From Capitulum mitella (Eukaryota > Arthropoda > Thecostraca > Pollicipedomorpha > Pollicipedidae): a stretch of DNA of 64,000 nucleotides. The notes beneath the pieces are model-generated. The model saw nothing but the letters and a program-made list of their open reading frames with translations, had not been told where the DNA came from and ran no database searches. This document shows, one piece after another, positions 46,601 through 58,600 of the stretch. The position numbers and the translations under genes were made by a program. The DNA lies in contig CP099842.1 in assembly GCA_030062745.1 (NCBI GenBank), positions 5,747,822-5,811,821 on the forward strand, given 5' to 3'. Within the stretch, counting starts at the first letter, position 1; each line of letters begins with the position of its first letter.

Positions 46601-49600
46601 AGTTAGACCAAGTGTCCTATAGAACCTACCAACCGCAGGGACGTAGCCGGGGGGGGGGGCATGAGGGTCATACCCCTCCCCGAGCCAAGCGGTCCTCACT
46701 AGATATATGGCGATTTCGCACGAATACAGAATAGTGACCTTATATATATTGCAAATGCAAACATTATATGTTTTCCTGTGCGCTAAATATGAGGTCAATT
46801 GCATAAAATTGTTGCTTTTTCCTATAAATTCTGTCACATGTCAGTGGCATATGACAAAATTTGACACTTGCCCCCCCCCCCCAGGAAGATCCTGGCTTCG
46901 TACCTGACCAACCCAGCCAATAAAAAATAACCGAGGAAGGCGGCACAAGTTCACTGGCCGTCGAACAACACATCGCTCGCTGCCGGACGACTGGCCAGCG
47001 GCGGGACCTCACCTTGTGCTCGGAGAGCACGTAGACATGCTCCCCGGCCAGGTCCATGTGCATGTCGGGCAGAACGCGCCGAGCCCGGGTCCACCGGAAC
47101 CTCGGAGTACTCGCGGGCGGTGTTCATCGACGTTATCAGCACCTGCCAAACAGGACGTGATGGGTGTGGGACGTACAACTTCCGCCAGCGCACTCAGCAC
47201 CTGCCCAGTGGCATGCGATGCGACCAACGGGAACCAACAGCAACCTGAAAACTGTCACGAAATTCATCCGCCAACAGGACTCCATCACTCTGGGCTGAGA
47301 ACAGTGGCTGCGGCAACGGAACATAGCCCACACCGCAGACGAGCCTCAAAACCTCAAATCTACGGACGAGGCCCTTATATACGTCTCCGTCGTGGAGGAA
47401 ATGATGACCTTTGCGTATTCGCATGACAAGCGATGATGCACAGGCTTGTACACTGCGTCATTTGTCCTGCGTTTTTCGACGACATGTGTGACGTGCGACG
47501 CGTCTTGAATTTTGTCTTACGACTTGTCTCCTGTGCCATCAATATATGCATGTTGTCCTGTGCTTTGCATACGGTGTCATGGGTCACGTGCCTTATGTTT
47601 TGCGTCTTATGTTTTGCATCTTGTGTCAGGCGTCTTGAGTTGTGAACTGTGTCTTGTGACCTGTGTCATGTGTCCTGAGTTTTGCGTCATGCGTCTTGTG
47701 TTTCGTGTCTCGTGCCTTGTGCCATGTGCTTTCCTGCGTACGGTACAGGGGTGTCGATTTGTATTCTTTCGAGAGGGGCCTGGCCCACCCAAGGTTGCTT
47801 TGGGCCCCTCCAGTGTTGGTTTGGGTCCCTCCAATATTACCTGCCGGTTTTAAAGGAAATTGGGCAAAAATAACGAATGAACCGGCCGTCATAGGGAAAA
47901 GGTGGGCAGAAAATATAGAGCAAAGCATAAAGTGTTGCATCAATATATCTTTCTATCTGATATGTATATATATATATATGCATATATTCATTTATTTATT
48001 TATTTATATACATGGGGATACACGTAATTTTTTATTTCAATAATATTAACAACAAACTTTAAAAATTTCCACTGATCAAAACAAAATGAGTTAAATCCGT
48101 TCAGAAACCCACATTTAGGGGGAGGTTAGGTTGTCGGGCCTTTGGCTCGGCCCACCCAATCATTTACAGAAAATGACGTCCCTGGTACCGTACACCAACG
48201 CGTCAATCTCTACCAGGACCACATCGAATATTTTCAGCTAGTCGCGTGCTCGACAGGCCGGCAGGCACGCGTTTCTTTTCTGGAAGCTCGTTATGACCTG
48301 TGACATCCACATCAGCCCAGCAGTCAACAAAAAACCGCCACTGTCGGAGCCACCAGGTTCCAAACTATTGGCCGTCATTGGAGCGCACGCTATCGGCCGA
48401 TTGAATCTCGAGATTGCAGAGGCGAACTAGATCCCTTCCACTGCCCGACAGCAGCTCGCCAGTGACGAAATGGCCCAGCATGTGCCTGGCCGAGACATTA
48501 CTCCGACAAACTGCAGATGATTTCGCAAACAAAAATGATTTGGCGACGATTGTGTGCGACACGTGCCATTCCATAAACCCAGGGCGGACTGAAATATTGA
48601 AAGACTTCTGACGCAGTGATGTCTTTATCGCGCAATACAAGATGAAGTACCGCTTACTGAAACCGCTGCATAACATCTAAAAGGAAAGTCACTTGATCCA
48701 CTGAATCACAACATTTAATGCAGTGATGAGCCCTGCCTGTCCGCGAAGGTCAAGTACGCTATTTTCATCGAACTATGGCGTCGATGCGGTTCTGAGTGCA
48801 TCCAGTCGGCTCTGTGACACTCTGGCCGCCAGCTGTCTGGCGCCAACCACATCATAAGCTTTCAACAGCGGCACGCAAGAAATTCCGAATCGTTTCGAAA
48901 TCCTCAAGCGCCGCCAGTAGTCGCTTGTAACATATGTACCACACATCAGAGTCGATATCTCGCATGAGATGAAGGTACCCGTCAATGATAGTCAGGCGCA
49001 GCAGATCTCCCGTGACGGTGTCAGAGCGCACGAGACAGCGCCAGATCTTCCGTGACGGCACGAGACCACAAGATCTCAAGTGACGGCGTGAAAGCACCAG
49101 ATCGCCAGTGACACATGCGGGCGCCAGATCTTCCGCGACGGTGTGAGGCCCTCGCACCGTCACAAAGATCTGGCACTGGCGGCCACAGGTCTGGCCGGCG
49201 CCAGATCTCCTGCGGCCGGGGCGGACCGCCGGCCTGGTCGGCGGGACCCACTCTGCAGGGACAACCGGCCGCTCTGGAGAGCATCGGTTTAATGGACCCT
49301 CCTCGTTCGACGCCGTCAACGCCCCGGGCCCGGCGGCGCCCGACGACAATCGGCAAATTGGGGCCGTAAATCCTGGCCCCGCTTCCCGGAACACACGAGT
49401 GACTATATTCCCCGACTCGGCGCGCTCAGATGCACAGAGTGCTCGCAAAATGTGAAAATGTAAACCTCCAAAAAAAAAAAAACAATTTGAGCTGCCCACA
49501 GCTATGTTGAAAACTTGCTCGCAAGTCTGTGAGATAATGCATAAAAAAACAATTACAGGCACGAGGGGCGTGAAAGAGTGACAGCAGCGTGCGAACGGAA

Positions 49601-52600
49601 CAGCGATGATGTTGTACGATCCGAGCTTTCGTAACAGGGGTAAAGCGTGCTCTAAACTGTGTATACAGAAACGATATTGTGTGGACTGAGTTCGGAAAAC
49701 TGTACTCGCGCTGTATGGTATGAGCTGTTCACAGTGGTGTTGTGCGATCTGTAACGTAAACGCAGTGATGTTGCTTTGTGAGCAGCAGCTCTCTAAATAA
49801 TGGGATCTCCGTACGACCTGGGCTCTTCAAACAGTGACGCTGCTGATTGATGTCTGATTTGCGCATCGCTAAATAAGGGCGTTGCTGTCTGTCACACGTC
49901 TCAGGAAACATAGCGCATCTTCAATAGATGAATCGCGGATGTCAGCACGTCGCAAAAAATGTTGCGACGTGCTGACTTTGACCGACGTGTTTTCTTCGTT
50001 TTCAGGAGGCGTGCTAGAGTTTATTCAGTCATGCAGCATGAGCCTATTAGTAGATGGTACACAAAAACATATTCAACATATGAAAATGATGGTACCTTTA
50101 ACGCAAAAGTATACTTGCTGAACATGGAACTTTGCGAAAATACGTCCAATGTGGCAACGCCCAAACTGTGGCGAGTTCGGGTCGTTTCGCAAGGTCTCAA
50201 ACCAAAGAAAAATCGGAAGTGGCAGGACAAAACTTGCATGGCGTAACCTTTTCCGTCAATGGTCTCAAAGTTCAGAAAAATGTAACCTTTACACGAAACG
50301 CACCACGCCTACCAACGACATGATGAACTCCGACGAACGACAGCGTGCATTCAACCATCTGACCAGCAATTTGCAGCGAAATCCACCACAAAGAGGGTCC
50401 TCCACCCGCGAACACTACCATTCAAAGCATCGGAAGGACTTTGAATAGAACCAGGAATGACACTCCACGTAGCGCAGCGGCATAACGACCGTCACTCCTT
50501 AACCTCCGGGTCACAGGCCGGCCCTTGCCTCTAATGAAGCGGACATAATGATCGGCTCGTCGTCAGAGGACGTCTCTGACCGGCAGCCGTCGGGGCGGCG
50601 TCACCGCGCCCGGGCCCGCACGCCCATTACATTATACAGAGCGCGCGCGGCTGCCGCGTGGATCTGGCCGTCCTCTGGTCGGCCGCATTACGCATGCCGC
50701 CAAGGAGGCTGGCAGGAGCGGCGGCGACGCTGCCACGCCTTTGATCTCGCTTAAACAGCTTCCGGGTTTCTTTGTGGATTTGATCATTGTTAGTACAGCG
50801 ATCTGAAGAAGCAAAAATGCGCTCTGGAAATCTGTGAGGTGATTCGTAATCAGACGGTGTCCTGTCGGTTCCAGACGATTACCGGCTCAACATGGCGTCC
50901 AGAACGCCGCTATGAGAAGTGCAGTTCAGCGAAAACTGTATTGGTCTGGTACTGATTAAGTGGCGTCGATGGAGAGACAAAATCCTTCTGAGACACGGCA
51001 AGACAGCAGTGATTTAATCAATCTCGCTTCGGTAGAGCTCCAACACACAGAGGCGCCATTTCAACCAACGTGTCACCGTTCGGTGTTCCTCGCACCCCTT
51101 CGCTCAGGACCGTACCCAGCACGTTGTGCAAGGGGAATGGAACTGCCAATTTTTCGGGAAAGTAAAACAACAGTGGAAGAGCCTGGTTATGTTGCCTAAT
51201 TTTTTACAATATTTCCGTTTACGCACGCTATATACACCTGGTGCACGCGCACGGACAAAGCCTGAAGCAATGAACAGGAAAATGGCCTGCCGTGGTCGGA
51301 TCTAGGACGGAGGACCATTCAGAAACAGAAAACAAAAAACCCAATGCCTGACCACTACCCATGCTTTTATGATACGATTACGAGTCGTTTTAAAAACAAA
51401 ATAATTGGCCTTTTTCCTTCTGTTTCATTTTACTCTGTTTCTATTTTGTCTTTTTTGAAGACCAGACAATTCTCTAACTATGTGGCACCAATGTCGGGCA
51501 GATCTCCACGCAGCCGCAGCGACTGCACCTCTGACTCATCCTGGTTGTAAATGTATTTAGAAAAGGCCGTCTGTAAACTGGGCCTTCTATGTCTCTCTCA
51601 CGGGAGGTGATCGGTCTTGGGAAGGCTGTCGGTCAATATGTGCGGTGTAAGCGGGTCGATGAGGCCACTGGGTAGGTCATGAATATCCGGTTGTTCCTTC
51701 TAGCACCTCCGTTATCGCTCCTTGACCAACTTCTTCACAAGCCGTGGGAAGACGGCGGTCTGCCTAAAGCCACTGGAGGACAAGATTTACTGGTCCGTGA
51801 TTAAGCGTAGACTGTTTTTTTTTGCACAGTGTTACATGTTGTGAGCTGAGATGGAGAAGTTGTACGCTGTATTCACAGAGTTGTAGTTTTGAAATGCCCC
51901 GTGTCTCAAAATTTTAAGTTTAAAAAATTTTAACACGGGTTTCACGTGCGGGTGCCAATGAGCGCTTCCAGAAGCCCGTATTGCGTCAATCAACGGATGA
52001 CCACTGAACACACGTTTTCAGAAAAATGAGCACTGGAAACATAAGCAGAGGCATTTTCCACACCAAAAGTTTGTTTATGAACTCGACCAACGTGATACAT
52101 TTTTTAATATTTACACCAAACGAGTTCATGTTTAATAGCCATTAAACTTTAACCGTACCACAAGAGTAAACAGACGTTCAAAAACGCCACTTATACGGTG
52201 ATGCGTTTCAGGCCTACCACAGGGCTGGGCTCCTTCTCGCCACCCCGGCCCCTCGCGCTGCGCCTGTGCCCGCAGCCCGGCGAGTGAAACCAGCCTGCAG
52301 CGTTCCAGACCGAAGCCGGCCTGCGGCGTCAAGAGGCCGGCCAGCGGCGGGCCATCGACGGCCAGGCCGGAGCCCGGCTGCTCGGCGCGCGACGCGTCTG
52401 GCCAGCCGCTGGCCCGAGCTGGCCGCTGGCCGCGCGCGCCGGCCGCCAGCTGGGCGCCCAGCGCGCGCCGCGCCCCATTGGCATTCGGGGCCGCCGCGCG
52501 CCGGGCTTGTCGTCATGTCTGCGGTGATTGATTGGCCTGAAACGCAATCAGAGGACCCTTTCTTCTGCGGTGCTGGGTAGCGCGTCCAGTCGGCAGGCGA

Positions 52601-55600
52601 ATAAACAGACGATACGGGGCCGCGCGGCGTGGTGCGGCGTACCTCTGAAACCGTCCTGACGGGTTTCTCGGGATATTCACCCTGAAACTGCCGCGACCTG
52701 CCAGTCAGACGACCTGAACTGAAACTGAAACCAGGCGTATTCTACGGACGATCTGTCCTGAAACTGTCCCGATGTGTTCCTCAGGTGATCTGTTGACGTT
52801 CTCTGCTAAATACCGGGAGTCGGCTCCCGTCATCCTTGATGAGCCTTTCCGTTTTTTTTGGGGGGAGGTGCCTTAGCGCCCATCACTCAGTACCCATAAT
52901 ACGCTTTACATTTGACAGGGAATCCCAATGGCTTAGCACTCCTGAATCATCTGGAGTGCCCAAGACAACTGGCGTGTGCACGGTCCAATCCACTGCAGAC
53001 GAGAGCTTTGAGTCTATCTTGGACCTATATGTAAACAACCCCTCACAGATTGTGTGCATAATGTCGTTCAGCCCAACAGATATGCCACTGTCAGAAAGTT
53101 ATCGGCTCTCGGCTAACTAGGTACGACTCATTCCATCATACTTTTCATACAAACCCCTGGGCCAGGGAGGACACAAAAACCATTTATAACTAGAGTTGCA
53201 AGCCTTTACAAAGTTTCAAGTAAACATGCATCATTCGACACTGAAAACATCTCTGTTGGCTTGATTTTGGCCATTCGACATTGTTTCCCCAGCCACCCAT
53301 GATGAGCTCAGTACGAAATGCGCCCAACACGAGCCCAACAGGTCCGGTCCATTCAGCGAAGTGCCACCCTGCTGATTACCCAGACCCCGGCTTCTAGGGC
53401 TGGCCATGCCAGCTACCATTTCCCTGAGACGACGACGGTTCATCATGTTCGCGAAGTCATTTTCTTCCATTCCAGGACGACCATGGTCCATCATGTTGTC
53501 CAAGTCAGTTTTTCGTTCACTTCGGGACGAAGGCCCATCGCATTAATCGCGCCAATGCCTTTCGCCCCAAAACTGGCTCATGTCATTATCGGCACGCCAC
53601 GTGTTTTTCATTTAAGTCTTGACCATAATGGCTTATACATCAGCGATGAATTACTACAGCGGTTATATGGCAAAATTGCAGGTTCTGTAACTATTAATCA
53701 ATTTAAAACAAATGGCAGAGCCCAAACCTCCGTGGTTATGGATTTAACAGGTCATTTGCAATTTACCGGATGATTCGGCGCCTGATTCTGGATGATATCT
53801 ACTTCAGTTGTTGCAGTCTGGGCTGAACGAATATAAGCAAAATTCGCATCAAAGGCCCTGATGTTAAGGGTTCTTATAAAAAAAATCACGTTACCCACAC
53901 TGTTCTTCACAGCCACGCGTTGGGTTCAAAAATGCCACGAATGACCAAGGGTGGAATCTCAACCGAATTACTGATGCTGCTGGGAGCAATTTTAGCCCCA
54001 TTTTGTCATGCAGTGCCACATGCCCAATGTTGAATTTCAGGATTATTTGCGTTGTATTTGCAACATCAAAAGTGCAGGTGGCTCCACCCCTGCTTATGAC
54101 GCATTTCAAGATCGTAATCGTTGAAAGACCCAACGTGATCGAAGGTAATTGTACTTCCCTCGCCTTCCACTGGCGGAAATATCATTACAGCACTCCCTTT
54201 TCGGTTGTGGACAGTGCCGCGACGAGACTCTCGTTACAAGAAACTGCCAATGACTCCCGATGGCTAAGGCGTGTCAGCCAAAGGGATCCGTCGGACACAC
54301 GCGCAGGTGCATGGGGCGGGATGGCCCTCCCCAAAGATGCGGGTGGGGGAGGGGAAAGACGACCCTCACCACTACAGAAGCGGGGGGCGGGCCGACCTTT
54401 CATTTTCCGACGTTTCTCGACGGCTTTCCTCTACGGTTGTCCAATATGGCAGCAAAATTTCGGGTTCAGGCGTCTCTGTCCCCAGTCCCCCCCCCTTCAT
54501 ACCGCGCCCCTCCCTCTTAATAGTCTGGGTCCGCGCCTGAAATGGGCCCATTCACGGAGGCCTTTAATGCACCTGGTCGGCGCCCGACTCCGAAACTCGC
54601 GCGAACTGAACGGGCCGGACCCCAAGACTCGTCCAGATGCTTTCGAGATGTGCCGGTTCACCGGCCCGGAGCGACATCAACGAGCCCAAGTTGACCCTGG
54701 TCGACCGTCACAGGCCAATGCGTCACCCGGAACAGCTCGAGAACTGCCTCCGTCGAACATCAGCACACAAAACCTCGCCGCCCTGGCCGACGCAATTGCC
54801 CGGAAACGCCTTCCGTCGCCGCCGGAAGCGCCAGCGCTCCCGTCCGTTAGCGCCCCGGACTGATAGAACCCAATCCAGGCAGGGATGACATGCCGGAGAA
54901 AAAAGGCGGCCAAAGGTAATGACTCGCCGTCGGGCTCCGAGGAAACGTCGCAGAGACGCTGTCCGTTCCCCTGTAAGACTGGCGCTTTCTTTCGGAGCAT
55001 GCTGCATAACATTTTGCGCATCATGAGTCACAGAGGTGCTGCGTACATCTTCGGGGCTACCTACCAATGGTACCTTCGTGATAAAGCGACGAAACAAAAA
55101 CGACCGTAAAACTCGGGACTTTCGGCGATCCGAGGACGCCCAGTTTGACGTTTTTGAGCCATATCGTGGATTTCCAGGTGACCTTAAAGGATAGTGAATT
55201 ACGACAGTGGATTCTGGTTCCCACTGGATCCTTTGGAACGTGACGATGTAGCCTACGATGCATTTTTCAGGGGTCCAGAACGACTACCGACGATCAGCAG
55301 GGACACCTTTTGCTGCTACTGTGCAAATCAGCGCTTCTGATTACCTAATGGTTAACCTTGACCCAAGTAACGGTTCAAGTGTGGAGGTTACTGGCACCAT
55401 GGACGACACCATATGTATAGCGATCTTGCACTTCTGGACTAAGCTATGCAAAACTTCAGAGCGATCGGAACAGTCGTTGAGGGTTGCAAAAAGCCTCCGG
55501 GAGCATCGTACCAACCCTCCCCTTATCCGCTGTACTGGCGAGGGTTTAAACCGTGCTGAGATCCGTCAAAACTAATTTTAGGAAAACCCCAGCACTGGAG

Positions 55601-58600
55601 TTTTGCCAAAGACATTGTCTTTAACAAGCGATTTTCCGTTTATGTCCTATGTATAGCGCAAGATAGCACAAACTTCAAAACAGCTCCAGTGATCTACAGG
55701 CACAATGAGCGTCATCGCACCACTGAACAGCGAACCGCTTACCATCCACTTCTACCATCACTTCACCCTATGCAGAGCAACTGTTGCCGACCGCCTTGAC
55801 CTGACATACCGGAGCCGCCAGGAGAAACTCTCCAGACACTGCGATAAGTGACCGTCAGGTGTCAGCCGACCCCCTGAGACAAACCAGGCCGGCCTGCTTC
55901 AGTGTACTCGGCTGTAGGTCCCGGGCGGACTATGACCGACAGCCCACATCAGAACGAGAACGACCATATTTTACCACGTCTATCTTTACGCCGCATGTCT
56001 TGAAGGAATGTCAAAGGGCAACAGCACGTCCAAAAGTATCGCTGCAAAAACACATTCGTGTTTTAGTGGCAGACCACTAATCATTCCAAGCTGGCGTGTG
56101 GCAAATTACGACCTCGTCCATCAAAAGCCGGGAATACCACAGCCCGAGACGCCGTCACGATCGATAAGAGCTCGATGACCGAATGAAAGCTCCGCAGACC
56201 GCTCAGGCCAGCCTCATCCGGCGAGCGAAGGAGCTTTTAGCTGTTTTCTTCAGCCTGATTCCAGCACCCTTCAGCCGGCTCTCGCGCCAGACGGCTGAGG
56301 AGTATTAGGCCACTTCCTTCTTTGATCATCAGCACGGGCCTCATCGGCATGCCGAAACGATGTTGAATTTCCGTTTTTCAGTGCTCCAGGTCCGTTCGCG
56401 GAAACCTAACAGACAACTGTTTTTATCTCCAAGCAACATGGCTCCCCACTTGCGCAGGGAAAGGCTCACCTTATAGGCAAATATACAGTGTTCAACTAGG
56501 CTGGATATTACTCCATGAAACTAGTGGCAGAACGCAACAAGTGCATTGGTTTAACAGCGTCACACCAAGGGAGGAGGAATGCCGTTCCATATTAAAACAT
56601 AAAATATCTGGAGGGCTCAAAAAGCTTGTGGTCCACAAGCCCCCTAAACACTGCACATAACGACGCCAATGATCATATGCAGTAGACCGAGAGACATGTT
56701 GAGCAAGTGGAGAGCTCAGTCAATGAATGTTTTTTTGTGAACAGTAGTCTGGTAACTGTCATTTTTTATTATGCTTTATTTATATTCTTGTTATATAACT
56801 GTTATATAATTATACTACCTAATTACATATTATTATATAATATAAAATGATATATTATTAAACAATGATTTATCATTATACAATTGCATATATTATTATA
56901 TAATAGATGTTATATTACTATTATTAATAACTGTTATTATTTATATATATGTTATTGCACAAAGCCTTGCCATGGCATGTGTTAAACAACGCACATAACC
57001 AGCATCTAACTTGTAGCCCATTCCCAGTGAGGACACCCAAGAATCGCCCCTCACCTGCCTGGTGACTACCAAAGCGAGGACGTCGTTGGGAGGTACTGCG
57101 ACGCACACATCACGCTTATATTAGCACGTCCCGGCCTCCACTTCGCGTATCCCTTCCCAGACCGTCACGCGCGCCCCGCAAAAGCGACCAGCTCCGACGT
57201 TTCCGGCGTTTGGCTGAGGCCCAAGTTCGGGGACTGCTCGCCCGACGGTGAGCCGCGGGGCGCGCGGGCGGGCCGGCCGGCGCCGCGGCCGCCGCCCGTC
57301 CGCCGCCGTGGGCGGTCCGCCGACGGTCATCGGAGCCGCTCGTAAATTAACATTCTCGTCGCGTCCGACGCCGTCTGCGCGGGGGGAGATAAGGAGAGCG
57401 CGCGCCGTCGACCGTGCAGCCGGCGCGGCCGGCGGCCGGCCGACAACACCGCCGGACTGCGCCGGTACCGCCGTCAGTCACAGCGCCCTGCCGGCACCCG
57501 CCCGCCCCGGCCGGCCCTCACGGAGTCCGCCGGCTGCGACGCCGCCGCCTCGGCGCCGGACCAGTGACGACGCTGGCCAAAGTCCTGGCGTCTCATTAAT
57601 TAACCTCCGGGGGGAGCAACGTCGCGGCTCTCCCGGCGGCGGCCCGTCGTCGCCGGCCCGCCGCCGGGAGAGCCGCCTGCAAGATAGCGGCGGAGGAGGC
57701 GTCCACGTCTCCACAGCGCGCCTCCCTGCGCAAACCGTCTCGCCCCGCTCAGCACACGTGACAAGCTCCGACGTGAACGCAGTGACACTGCTCGACGGTG
57801 ACGTAGCCACTTCCCAGCCGTGAACCGATGCTCGAAGGCAGACGCACCCGTCCCTCAGCAGCCGCCTGAACATGCGTTCGTCCGAGACGCCAGGTAGCAG
57901 ACGGCCACGGGCTCCATCCGTGACCCGGCCTCGACCCCAGACCCGGCCGAACGGCGCAAAACCCCCCACGCCGCGCCCGGCCGCCTAATTCCAGGAAGGC
58001 GGGCGGTTGCCAAGCGACTCCCGCAGGCGGCCGCCGACGGCGGCGCGGCGAGGCCGGGCCGGGCCGGGTCGGGCCGTCCAATCGCCCCGGGCGTGCCGCC
58101 GCCAGCCGCGCCGGTCGCCCGGCATCTACACGGCCCTAATTAGCGGCCGGCCGCGGCGGGAGGTGGTGCCCTCTGGCCGGGACGGCTGGGGCGGCGGGCG
58201 GCCGCCTGCCGTCCACCTGGCCCACGGCACGGAGGGGACGGAACGTCCGTGCGCGCAGACGTCCGTGCGTGCGTGACCGTGCGTGCGCTGATGCCCAATG
58301 TCAGCATGAGCATGTGTAAATTATGTACGGTGGGGGCCGTGAGACCACCCACAATGGTACCAGGCGCGGTACAGAGTAGCGGTGGGATCCAGTTGCGTGC
58401 GAACTGCCGATTTCCAATTCGCGGTCGTGCCACTGTCACTGTCAATATCCCCAGCAAATGCGTCAAACGATAGGGCAGGTTTTCACATCCGACATGGTAC
58501 AGACAATGGTATCGGTAACCGCAGCAACGTTACCACTGCACATCGGCAAGCGCAGCGGCATGAATCAGCCAGCTGACGACGGCTCGGCCGTTCACCGTCC

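Noticed and set aside
54003..54863. 286-codon + strand ORF
   Set aside because: No recognisable motif; the C-terminal half lies in GC-rich DNA where long open frames are common.
57248..57823. 191-codon ORF in the GC-rich block
   Set aside because: Several frames are open at once and the composition is Arg/Ala/Pro/Ser-rich, as expected by chance.
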